DNA from: a virus
DNA: 25,309 bases
Strand: one strand, 5' to 3'
Virus record (IMG/VR): IMGVR_UViG_3300034072_000439
Span: 1 to 25,309 of that record
Shown: in pieces, positions 15,423 to 21,634 of the stretch
Layout of the letters: each line of letters begins with the position of its first letter
How positions within the stretch are numbered: position 1 is the first letter of the stretch
Made by a program: the position numbers and the translations under genes
The notes under the pieces: model-generated
Seen by the model: the letters and a program-made list of their open reading frames with translations, nothing else
What the model was told of the DNA's origin: nothing
Database searches by the model: none

Positions 15423-16309
15423 TTGACTCGTTCGCTCCTATCGATCCGAAGCTGGTGGACGTTGCGGTCCCAGAGGACGGGTATCCGGCTGATCTTGCTG
15501 CTGGCGACACGCCGGATGTCGTCTGGGACATGTGCGGCGATGCGTCCCGTAAGTTCCCTGACCATCTTTGGATCGATCCAAAGGATTGGGAGGACAAGGC
15601 ACGCGAAAACGATCGCCTGAAAACTTGGCCGGCACATCATTGCGATCGCTTCACAAATCAAAATCCAAATCATTTCTGTACATGCCATTCGCTCGGCACT
15701 GCGTTTGAGATTGTTCGCAATCGGCAGCGAGGCGTGATCTATCCCGAAGGGCCAAAGAAGGATTTCCGCTATCCCGAGTCGGCTCAGTTCGATTCGGTGT
15801 GGGTGTCACCAATGAGCATCTACAGCGAGGCCAATCCTCGCGAACATGGCGGCGCGTCAATCCGCAACGTGCTTTCGATCTGCATTCGTCGTGGCTTTCT
15901 CCCCGACCGTATCCAACCAAAAGACTACGGCTTTCGCCATGTCATGGACGGCACCACAGGCAAGGGCGGGATAAATCAGTCTCGCGGGCCGTGGGTTCCG
16001 CTTTCCAAGTTCCCGGCTGGATGGACCGAGACTGCCAAGCATTTCCGCATTCAAGAGGTCATCTTTCCTGAGACTGTCGAGCAGATTGCCTGCTTGATCC
16101 TGCATGGATACCCGGTGTGCGTCGGTAGGGACGGTCATGCAATTCCCTATGCGTTGCTCAATGTCCGTGAGCGGCTGTTCGGTCAGATCGACAGCTACGA
16201 CGTCATTCGATGGGACTCATGGCGAACCGCAGAGCGATCCGCTCGCGGAGCGCCTTACGCGATTGTTTCTGTTAGTGCACCGGACGATTGGAGTCGCCCG
16301 GCTGGATAG
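15419..16309 (+). CDS. Papain-like cysteine peptidase, candidate phage lysin
   Basis: 296 residues from GTG 15419 (GTGA overlap). The motif FCTCHSLGTAFE at 86-97 resembles the papain CxxCWAF helix, with Cys89 (or 87) as nucleophile; GGASIRNVLSICIRRG (144-159) matches the following helix region; GHAIPYALLN (239-248) carries the candidate His240; and SYDVIRWDSWRTAE (259-272) matches the family's NSWG-like third site with Asp266 in place of Asn. No signal peptide is seen. The substrate could be peptidoglycan peptides or host or virion protein; since many planctomycetes have a thin wall, a protein target is plausible. Start of the catalytic domain is preceded by about 80 residues of unknown role. 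Confidence 0.6.
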   Translation: MIDSFAPIDPKLVDVAVPEDGYPADLAAGDTPDVVWDMCGDASRKFPDHLWIDPKDWEDKARENDRLKTWPAHHCDRFTNQNPNHFCTCHSLGTAFEIVRNRQRGVIYPEGPKKDFRYPESAQFDSVWVSPMSIYSEANPREHGGASIRNVLSICIRRGFLPDRIQPKDYGFRHVMDGTTGKGGINQSRGPWVPLSKFPAGWTETAKHFRIQEVIFPETVEQIACLILHGYPVCVGRDGHAIPYALLNVRERLFGQIDSYDVIRWDSWRTAERSARGAPYAIVSVSAPDDWSRPAG

Positions 16310-16321
16310 TGGAACGAAAAA

Positions 16322-16348
16322 CCCCCGCGTCGCGCAAACGACCGGGGG
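16322..16348. terminator. Strong GC hairpin, terminator-like on the minus strand; leader hairpin of the HNH gene
   Basis: CCCCCG (16322-16327) pairs with CGGGGG (16343-16348), and GTCG (16329-16332) with CGAC (16339-16342), with one bulged C and a 6-base loop. Five A precede it, so on the minus strand it has the T-tract of an intrinsic terminator. On the plus strand no T-tract follows; there it lies 16 bases before the HNH ribosome site (AGGAGG 16365-16370) and may limit read-through or translation. Confidence 0.5.
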
Positions 16349-16376
16349 CAGGCCAATCCTGTTTAGGAGGATCGAC

Positions 16377-17123
16377 ATGTCCAATGTATCGGAAGTGTGG
16401 AAGCCAGTGGTAGGTCACGAGACAACTCACGAAGTGTCGAATCTTGGGCGCGTCAAGGCGTTGCCGTACGAGATGCGCCATTGGTGCGGGAAGATGCTTC
16501 CGCAGCCTGAGCGGATTCTCAAGGACTCCAGCCACCCCGGAGGCTACCGCACGATTTGTTTTCGCGGTCGCGGGCGGGAGTACGTCCACCGCGTAGTCAT
16601 GGCGGCATTCGTCGGTCCTGGCAAGGGCATGGACGTGAACCACATCGACGGCGACAAGACAAACAACGCACTGTCGAACCTTGAGTATTGCGATCGCCTG
16701 CACAACGTCAGGCACGCCATCAGAACAGGGCTGCAAAACAACGCAGGCGAAAACAATGGATGCTGCAAATACACGGACGATCAGGTCCGGCATGCGATCA
16801 GCTTGGTTGTCGCCGGCGATTCTGTTGCCACTGCTTCCGCACGTTTAGGCGTCAGCGAAGGCATGATTCAGCAAGTGCTTGGCGGGGTGCGGAGACAGTA
16901 TCTCGGGTTGGCAAACAAGGGATTGCTTGCTGCTCGCAGTCAGGGGCGAGGCCAGCGGCACCCCCGGGCGTCGTTCACAGAGCAGCAAGTCCGCGACATC
17001 CGATCATCTGACGAGAGGACATACATCCTCGCGGTTCGATATGGCGTAAGCCAGCAATGCATCGCGGGCATTCGGTCCGGTCGCACGTGGAAGCACCTTT
17101 TGCAGCAGGAGGCCGTGGCATGA
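16377..17123 (+). CDS. HNH homing endonuclease with NUMOD4 and HTH repeats
   Basis: 248 residues; ATG 16377 has a perfect AGGAGG six bases upstream. NUMOD4 motif at 7-28 (VWKPVVGHETTHEVSNLGRV), HNH core at 70-114 with VHRVVMAAFVG, NHIDGDKTNN and NLEYCDRLHN, then two HTH-type DNA-binding segments: 132-177 (YTDDQVRHAISLVVAGDS, ASARLGVSEGMIQQVL) and 200-240. This is the usual free-standing phage homing endonuclease of this class, which cuts a phage or host site to spread itself. It separates the cysteine peptidase from the serine protease, has its own strong ribosome site, and is preceded by a hairpin. Confidence 0.9.
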   Translation: MSNVSEVWKPVVGHETTHEVSNLGRVKALPYEMRHWCGKMLPQPERILKDSSHPGGYRTICFRGRGREYVHRVVMAAFVGPGKGMDVNHIDGDKTNNALSNLEYCDRLHNVRHAIRTGLQNNAGENNGCCKYTDDQVRHAISLVVAGDSVATASARLGVSEGMIQQVLGGVRRQYLGLANKGLLAARSQGRGQRHPRASFTEQQVRDIRSSDERTYILAVRYGVSQQCIAGIRSGRTWKHLLQQEAVA

Positions 17124-18079
17124 AACTCAAAGAGTTCCTCGCCGACTGCGTGCTGCTGCTCGGCATGGTCATTGCGACGTTGACCATAGCCTGCTGGCTC
17201 GCCGGCTACTGTGACGCCGCCGAAATGTGCCCGAACGGCTGCGACAACGGATTGGTCGGGAAAACAGCGGTGAAGTACGTGTGCCCCGTTTGCTCGGGTG
17301 TAGGGAAAATTGACCATTTTTCCTACCATGCTGATCCCCTTGTGGGCTTTCAAGACCGGGCAAGCGATGCTTCGGCATCGCCCCCGGCAAACGCCCCTGG
17401 CACAAATCCGGCAAAAACGCCAGAACACGGCAACGCTACTGCTGCTAGTCAGGATAAAACGCAGGACCACCGCAAGGCAGTCGTGCGGATTGTCGTTGCC
17501 GATGGCCCGTCCGTGAGCCGTGGCAGCGGCGTTGCCATCGGCGGCAACCGAGTGCTGACGGCGTGGCACGTCGTCCGCACCAATAGCTCTGCGAATATAC
17601 CCACGGTGTATTTTCAGGACGGCACTCAAAGCAAAGCCAAGGTCATCAAGACCGATGACGCTTTCGACCTGGCGTTGCTCGAGTGCGAAACGGTAGCGTC
17701 GGTGGCCGCAAAATTGGCTGGTAGCGAACCGGCTGGCACGCTCACCGTCACCGGATACGGGCCGCACCCCAGCACGTTCCGCGAATCCCGTGGCCGGATC
17801 GTTGGCCGGGCGAGACCAACCCGCGAGCATCAGATGGATCACATTGTGATTTCCACGGGTGCTAGGCAAGGCGACAGCGGCGGTCCGGTGTTCAACGAAG
17901 CTGGCGAAGTGGCTGGCATCCTGTGGGGCAGCCGGGACGGTCAGACCTACGCAACGCACGCCGGGCGGATTCAGGCTTGGCTGGCCACGCCGGAGGCTGA
18001 GTTCGTGGCGTGCGATAAAGATCGCAGCAAATCGACAAATGTGCAGGGGAATTGTCCCAACGGGCAATGCCGCAAATGA
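17120..18079 (+). CDS. Membrane-anchored trypsin-like serine protease with N-terminal Cys-rich motif
   Basis: 319 residues from ATG 17120 (ATGA overlap with the HNH gene). Residues 9-29 (DCVLLLGMVIATLTIACWLA) form a membrane anchor or signal. A DnaJ-like pair of Cys motifs follows (CPNGCDNG at 37-44 and CPVCSG at 55-60), then a Pro/Ala linker. The catalytic triad is complete: His150 in TAWHVV, Asp183 in FDLALLE, Ser253 in QGDSGGPVFN. The C-terminus has a third Cys pair, CPNGQC. It would act outside the cytoplasmic membrane. The target is unknown; lysis, virion processing or defence are possible. Confidence 0.8.
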   Translation: MKLKEFLADCVLLLGMVIATLTIACWLAGYCDAAEMCPNGCDNGLVGKTAVKYVCPVCSGVGKIDHFSYHADPLVGFQDRASDASASPPANAPGTNPAKTPEHGNATAASQDKTQDHRKAVVRIVVADGPSVSRGSGVAIGGNRVLTAWHVVRTNSSANIPTVYFQDGTQSKAKVIKTDDAFDLALLECETVASVAAKLAGSEPAGTLTVTGYGPHPSTFRESRGRIVGRARPTREHQMDHIVISTGARQGDSGGPVFNEAGEVAGILWGSRDGQTYATHAGRIQAWLATPEAEFVACDKDRSKSTNVQGNCPNGQCRK

Positions 18080-18369
18080 CCACCGAAGACGTCTACGAAG
18101 CCGCCTGGGAAGACTTGGCCGCGTCATCGTGGCGGCGTGGGCTGCTTGGTCGCCAGCGTTGCATCAAACTCACAAAGTTGGCAGTCCGCAACATGCCGCT
18201 TACGGCTCGCACGTTGTCGTCGGAAGGGCGGAAAGCGATCAAACGACGTGTGCGTGACCAGTACAGTGAACAGTGCGGCAGCGTCTTTATCGCGTTCGTC
18301 CTTAGCTGGGCCATTGGCAGAATCGTGGACATGCTCATTGACCGTTGGTGGAATCGGGAGGCCAAGTGA
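18076..18369 (+). CDS. Small basic protein with one C-terminal membrane helix
   Basis: 97 residues from ATG 18076 (ATGA overlap with the protease gene); an in-frame ATG at 18067 is an alternative. The N-terminal half is basic and helical (EDVYEAAWEDLAASSWRRG); a single membrane helix lies near 68-90 (CGSVFIAFVLSWAIGRIVDM). Its place before another one-helix protein and after a secreted protease suggests a lysis accessory role. Function unknown. Confidence 0.5.
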   Translation: MTTEDVYEAAWEDLAASSWRRGLLGRQRCIKLTKLAVRNMPLTARTLSSEGRKAIKRRVRDQYSEQCGSVFIAFVLSWAIGRIVDMLIDRWWNREAK

Positions 18370-18716
18370 TGACGCGGGAAACGCTCACTGGGTGGTTCTG
18401 GTCGGCGCTCGACCGATTTGGGTTCCCAACGGCGGCGTTGGTCGTCGTCGGAATGCTGATCCACAGTTCAGGCAGCGTGGTCTACAAGGACATCGTGCTG
18501 CCGATGGTGCAGCAGGACCGGGCCATCAAGGCACAGCAGGCCGACGCACTCGACATCCTGGCAGAACACAAGATCGAGCAGACTCGACAACTTCAGCGGC
18601 ACACGGAACTGCTTACCGCTCACACCGACTTGCTGGGCGAGATCAACGACTCGCAGCAGGAAATCAAGGACGCTGTTAAGCGGCTCCAGCCCAGCATCCA
18701 GGCACCGAGGAAATAG
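18369..18716 (+). CDS. Holin- or spanin-like protein: membrane helix plus coiled coil
   Basis: 115 residues. ATG 18369 has GGGAGG six bases upstream; GTG 18366 would be too close. One membrane helix at about 19-42 (FPTAALVVVGMLIHSSGSVV), then a long polar helix with coiled-coil periodicity (QQDRAIKAQQADALDILAEH, LQRHTELLTAHTDLLGEIND). This layout is typical of phage holin-associated or spanin-like proteins, but it lacks a lipobox or a clear holin pattern. Function inferred. Confidence 0.5.
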   Translation: MTRETLTGWFWSALDRFGFPTAALVVVGMLIHSSGSVVYKDIVLPMVQQDRAIKAQQADALDILAEHKIEQTRQLQRHTELLTAHTDLLGEINDSQQEIKDAVKRLQPSIQAPRK

Positions 18717-18718
18717 CC

Positions 18719-19570
18719 ATGCCGATGAACAACCGCTTGCTGGTGCCGAGGGCTTCGTTCAGCCCCAGCAAAATATCGGGCTTGCTGTCCAACTGCGATT
18801 GCAGCGTGCTTTCGTCGCTCAAGCAGAACAGCGACGGCACGACCGACGTGACAGCCAACGGCGACCCGATTGGCTATATCGGCGACCTGAGCGGCAACGG
18901 CAACCACGCTCGGCAAACCGTAGCCACGGGGTCACGCCCGCTTGCCGCATTTGGGAACCAAGCCGGAAAGCCGGGCGCGAGCTTCGACGGTAGTAACGAC
19001 TTCCTGACGGTCAACATTCCTGGGTTCCAGTCGCTTACTGGCGTGACGATCATCCAGGTTGTGAAGACCGCTGCGGCAGCAGCAGCGGATACGAACACGG
19101 CATTGTTTTGGGGTTTCGGGAACGTGGGCCTCTCTGGCGGTGGGTATCCGGCTGAAAGGTGTATGCAACTTGTCAGCACAACAAGCGTGCTTTCCGGCGA
19201 GAGGATTTGTATTTACGGAGGCGCTGGCGTTGCTGGAAGAATTGGGGCAAGTTCGTATTCTCGCGCAGCAAACTCAGCACAGCTTTTGGCATTCACTGCT
19301 GGATCGGCTGGCTCTGCAATTTTTGCGAACGGATCGTCTGTGTCGATCAATCTTGTTTCCGCAATTACCGCCGCGACAGACATTTCGCCAGCAGCTACTG
19401 GCTACACCACCGACAACGACCTTCATATTGGGGCAATTCGGTCAGTCGGCAGTCTTTTATACACGCCCGCGATGGTTCTACTCCAGAACATCGTCTACAA
19501 CCGAGTGTTGACAGCCTCGGAGTTGAACTACCTCTGGCTTGGACTTAAAGCAAAGTGGGGGATTTCATGA
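18719..19570 (+). CDS. LamG/concanavalin-like glycan-binding protein, candidate receptor-binding or tail protein
   Basis: 283 residues, ribosome site GAGGA at 18708-18712. GDLSGNGNHARQ at 55-66 is the conserved start of phage LamG-type jelly-roll domains; FDGSNDFLTV, LTGVTIIQVVKT, TTDNDLHIGAIR and the C-terminal VLTASELNYLWLGLKAKWG complete the pattern. Such domains bind glycans and are common in tail or receptor-binding proteins. No signal peptide is evident. Its stop overlaps the next gene (ATGA). It sits well downstream of the tail module, so it may be a late-acquired tip or surface protein. Confidence 0.65.
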   Translation: MPMNNRLLVPRASFSPSKISGLLSNCDCSVLSSLKQNSDGTTDVTANGDPIGYIGDLSGNGNHARQTVATGSRPLAAFGNQAGKPGASFDGSNDFLTVNIPGFQSLTGVTIIQVVKTAAAAAADTNTALFWGFGNVGLSGGGYPAERCMQLVSTTSVLSGERICIYGGAGVAGRIGASSYSRAANSAQLLAFTAGSAGSAIFANGSSVSINLVSAITAATDISPAATGYTTDNDLHIGAIRSVGSLLYTPAMVLLQNIVYNRVLTASELNYLWLGLKAKWGIS

Positions 19571-19839
19571 GCCAGGTTTACATGCGAGCCACGCCGGAAG
19601 TTTACGCACAAGTGCTTGCCACGCTTGACGCCGCATGGGGCTTCCCGAAGTACGGCTGCGAGCATGTGTTCCTGCCGCTTGGCTACGCACCGCAGAAGGA
19701 TGGCTACGCCTATCTTGCCGTCATGGAGTCCGACATGTCGATGCCGCCAGCAGACACGATGTTGCCGCAGCTTGTGCAGGCCGGGCAGGTGGAGTTTGTC
19801 ACCGAGCAGGAGTACCGCGATGCGTTTCCGAGCTTGTGA
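19567..19839 (+). CDS. Small hypothetical protein coupled to the LamG gene
   Basis: 90 residues from ATG 19567 (ATGA overlap). Compact alpha/beta sequence: VYAQVLATLDAAWGFPKYGC, HVFLPLGYAPQKDGYAYLAV, LPQLVQAGQVEFVTEQEYRD. No membrane segment. Size and position right after a lectin-like protein could indicate a fibre chaperone, but this is speculation. I do not recognise the family. Confidence 0.6.
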   Translation: MSQVYMRATPEVYAQVLATLDAAWGFPKYGCEHVFLPLGYAPQKDGYAYLAVMESDMSMPPADTMLPQLVQAGQVEFVTEQEYRDAFPSL

Positions 19840-19845
19840 CGCCGT

Positions 19846-20376
19846 GTGGAACAAGCCGCTGTGACCGCCATCGCTGCGGTCGATGCGGTCGTCGTCGTCT
19901 CGTCTACGGCGGCCTACGCAACATCGGCTGACAAGGTGTCGTTCATCGCCATCGCACCAGCCCTTGGCTCCGTGGACATCGTCGGCGGTTGGAGCGGCAC
20001 CACGGCGATGCCTGCCGAGGTGGCTCACTCGGCGTATTTCTTTGAGTCGTTCCTGCCGCTGTACGAAGGCACCATCCTGGCGAACGTCAACGCCGACGTG
20101 GTCGGCTCGCGGACGGGCTGGGGCGGCATCACGGTGGCGGACAACTACGGCAACAGCGAGACGTTCTTGAACGATGGCTTCGTCTCGTGGCCGGTGCTTG
20201 CCAATCAGCCGTACACGTTCAGCGTGAGCGTGGACAACGCCAGGACGCTACGCAACTCGTCGATGGGCTTCGCAAGCGAAGTGACGTGGGTGGTGGTGCC
20301 TGAGCCGGACGCCTTCGTCATCGCAGCCGTGGGGCTGGGGCTGGTGTGGCAATTCGTCGTAGCGAGGACACGATGA
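19846..20376 (+). CDS. PEP-CTERM-type surface protein
   Basis: 176 residues from GTG 19846; GTG 19861 is an alternative start and neither has a strong ribosome site. The N-terminus (VTAIAAVDAVVVVSSTAAYA) resembles a signal peptide. The body is beta-rich with no known domain. The C-terminus carries VPEP at 151-154, a hydrophobic segment (FVIAAVGLGLVWQFVV) and a final ARTR, the tripartite PEP-CTERM signal recognised by exosortase in planctomycetes and other bacteria. If functional, the product would be sorted to the cell surface of the host. It overlaps the next gene (ATGA) and lies among phage genes, which is unusual for this class. Confidence 0.65.
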   Translation: MEQAAVTAIAAVDAVVVVSSTAAYATSADKVSFIAIAPALGSVDIVGGWSGTTAMPAEVAHSAYFFESFLPLYEGTILANVNADVVGSRTGWGGITVADNYGNSETFLNDGFVSWPVLANQPYTFSVSVDNARTLRNSSMGFASEVTWVVVPEPDAFVIAAVGLGLVWQFVVARTR

Positions 20377-20588
20377 GGACGCTATTTCCACCAGTCACGG
20401 CAGCCGACCTAGCCGAGATGGAGCGGCGAGCCAGGCGGCTAGGTGCTGCAAACTGCTGGACCGGCAGCGGTGGGTCTGTGGCAGCGGATGTGGTGCGACT
20501 CATTGACGCCTACCGGCGGCAGTGCGAGGCGTTGGCGGTGGCACGCGGGCATTGCGGGGATAAGTCGCTGCTAAGCGGTGCTAAGTGA
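20373..20588 (+). CDS. Small hypothetical protein
   Basis: 71 residues from ATG 20373 (ATGA overlap with the PEP-CTERM gene). Basic helix ADLAEMERRARRLGA, then GGSVAADVVRLIDAYRRQCE. Last gene of the plus-strand block before the convergent minus-strand genes. Its final codons run into a short repeat (TGCTAAG). Function unknown. Confidence 0.55.
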   Translation: MRTLFPPVTAADLAEMERRARRLGAANCWTGSGGSVAADVVRLIDAYRRQCEALAVARGHCGDKSLLSGAK

Positions 20589-20642
20589 CGGGCTGAACCG
20601 GGTGCTAAGTCGCAGCGGGCGGGCAACCGGGACTAATAGCTA
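20561..20642. repeat. Short direct repeats (TGCTAAG x3, TAAGTCGC x2) in the convergent gap
   Basis: TGCTAAG occurs at 20569, 20579 and 20603; TAAGTCGC at 20561 and 20606. They span the end of the last plus-strand gene and the intergenic gap. No intrinsic terminator with a T-tract is seen although two gene blocks converge here. They may be the degraded part of the attC-like site whose end box is at 20643. Confidence 0.4.
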
Positions 20643-20650
20643 GTTCTCCG
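20643..20650 (-). repeat. Lone attC-type end box (GTTCTCCG)
   Basis: The same 8-base box that ends the palindrome at 21004-21096 appears here two bases beyond the stop of the minus-strand gene, in the orientation expected of the 5' box of a following attC-like site. The rest of such a site is not recognisable. One chance match also exists at 9564 inside a tail gene, so the 8-mer alone is weak; position is what argues for it. Confidence 0.35.
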
Positions 20651-20652
20651 AC

Positions 20653-21051
20653 CTAAATATCCAGAGGCCACGGTTGGACCTGTTCCTTCACGAGCCGCTT
20701 GTCCTCTGCCCTCAACTCTCGGTATAGCCTGGTCGCCAAAGACTTCCACTCCGGGGCGTCGATTGTCTCGCTCCCAGCGGTGCCGTCTCGCAATGCCCTG
20801 GCCGTGTCCCGCACGATCATGTAGAGCGTGTTTCGCTCAAAGTTCGCCCTGTGCTTCCAGAGCCAGTCCATACAGGCGTGCGCCATGTAAGTCTGCCGCC
20901 CGAGGCAGTAGTTGTGGGCAGCCATCACCATGAGTTGTGTGTCCAGTTCGTCCCACGGGAGAATTGAATCCTTCCGTTTTGGCGAAGCCGCAACAGAACC
21001 AGACGGAGAACAAGGCCTTGCAGCCGACTTGCGATCACGTTTCTTTTTCAT
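20653..21051 (-). CDS. Hypothetical protein, candidate cassette-borne gene
   Basis: 132 residues reading from 21051 down. AAAGGA with a 7-base gap favours this ATG over one seven codons upstream. The basic start (KKKRDRKSAARPCSPSG) is encoded inside the palindromic repeat, so the natural protein may begin later. The body, with WDELDTQLMVMAAHNYCLGR, AHACMDWLWKHRANFERN and TLYMIVRDTARALRDG, is well-formed and helical. I do not recognise the family. The gene is directly followed by a repeat end box, as expected for a cassette. Confidence 0.65.
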   Translation of the reverse strand: MKKKRDRKSAARPCSPSGSVAASPKRKDSILPWDELDTQLMVMAAHNYCLGRQTYMAHACMDWLWKHRANFERNTLYMIVRDTARALRDGTAGSETIDAPEWKSLATRLYRELRAEDKRLVKEQVQPWPLDI

Positions 21052-21096
21052 AGCAGTATCCTTTGGTCGCAAGCGGCTGAAGGCAGCCGTTCTCCG
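21004..21096 (-). repeat. Integron attC-like imperfect palindrome
   Basis: CGGAGAAC at 21004-21011 pairs exactly with GTTCTCCG at 21089-21096 (R boxes). Inside, GCCTT (21016-21020 region) and AGCCG pair with CGGCT and AAGGC on the right arm (L boxes), and TTGCGATCA pairs with TGGTCGCAA with one mismatch. Spacers between boxes differ in length (3 against 4; 2 against 1; 2 against 1), leaving unpaired extrahelical bases on one side as in attC sites. The loop is about 25 bases and holds the ribosome site and ATG of the minus-strand gene. On the minus strand it follows the DUF551-like gene by 36 bases, the usual gene-attC order. Confidence 0.6.
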
Positions 21097-21107
21097 ACGG
21101 GGGGATG

Positions 21108-21129
21108 ATCCCGAAATCTGTTTCGGGAT
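21108..21129. other. Perfect 9-bp hairpin between cassette genes
   Basis: ATCCCGAAA (21108-21116) and TTTCGGGAT (21121-21129) are exact reverse complements around a 4-base loop. It lies three bases after the stop of the DUF551-like gene (minus strand). No T-tract follows on the minus strand (CATCCCCCC instead), so it could be a weak terminator, an mRNA-stabilising hairpin or a protein-binding dyad. Confidence 0.55.
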
Positions 21130-21132
21130 GAT

Positions 21133-21372
21133 TCACGAAACACCTTGTTTTCTAGTGCTTTTCCATCGCGTCTTCTTTGGCGGTTTCGGCATCGGCATCC
21201 AGTGTGTAGCGACGTTCGTGCGTCCCCGTGAAAACAAGTTGAGCGTCATTTGGTCGCTCGTGTCCCGTATGGCGATGTCTACCAGCCAGCCATGCGAGTC
21301 ATTCCACCAGCCAGCAATTACAACTTGCTTTGCCGCTGGCGGCCTTTTGCTCAGGGGAATCCACTCATTCAT
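21133..21372 (-). CDS. DUF551-like small phage protein
   Basis: 79 residues. It opens MNEWIPLSKRPPAAKQVVIA and ends around THWMPMPKPPKKTRW; the 'EWIPxxxRxP' start and 'THWMPxPxPP' end are the signature of DUF551, a small domain found mainly in phages and prophages, of unknown function. Its start overlaps the stop of the upstream minus-strand gene by 8 bases, so the pair forms an operon. It lies in a lower-GC stretch than the neighbouring integrase. Confidence 0.75.
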   Translation of the reverse strand: MNEWIPLSKRPPAAKQVVIAGWWNDSHGWLVDIAIRDTSDQMTLNLFSRGRTNVATHWMPMPKPPKKTRWKSTRKQGVS

Positions 21373-21598
21373 GTTTTCCGACTCCCCATGATTCGTCCAG
21401 GTTCTTCCACATCACCCCCAACGCCAAATCCGAAAGCTTCTGCATCTTCCACTCAAAGACGGCCATCTCTCGCCAGAAGCCCAGCGGATCGGGAACGCCT
21501 TGGAGTCGCCTGCGGGTAAGCTCAACGCCGCAAATGTTTTCCGTCACGAACTCAGACGGAGAACAAAGCCTTGCAGCAGAATCGCGGTCGGTGTTCAT
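21365..21598 (-). CDS. Hypothetical protein whose N-terminus is encoded in the repeat
   Basis: 77 residues from 21598 down. The first residues NTDRDSAARLCSPSEF parallel KKRDRKSAARPCSPSG of the other minus-strand gene because both are encoded by copies of the same repeat. An internal GTG right after the repeat (giving TENICGVELTRRR) is an alternative start. The body, with LGFWREMAVFEWKMQKLSDL and GVMWKNLDESW, is helical and of unknown function. Coupled to the DUF551-like gene by an 8-base overlap. Confidence 0.5.
   Translation of the reverse strand: MNTDRDSAARLCSPSEFVTENICGVELTRRRLQGVPDPLGFWREMAVFEWKMQKLSDLALGVMWKNLDESWGVGKHE
21554..21580 (-). repeat. Second, partial copy of the attC-like repeat
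   Basis: 27 bases match 21001-21027 with only two differences, covering the CGGAGAAC box and the GCCTTGCAGC inner box. The matching other arm is absent: the sequence between 21600 and the integrase stop (21635) bears no resemblance. It therefore looks like half a site, cut off where the integrase segment begins. Confidence 0.65.
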
Positions 21599-21634
21599 GC
21601 CGCCATTGTCGCCGCTTCGCCATGCTTTGCCAGA

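Noticed and set aside
16940-18127. 395-codon minus-strand frame
   Set aside because: Covers the HNH and serine protease genes, both with complete catalytic motifs on the plus strand.
20912-21391. 159-codon plus-strand frame in the cassette region
   Set aside because: Runs through the palindrome and opposite two better minus-strand genes, one of them DUF551-like.
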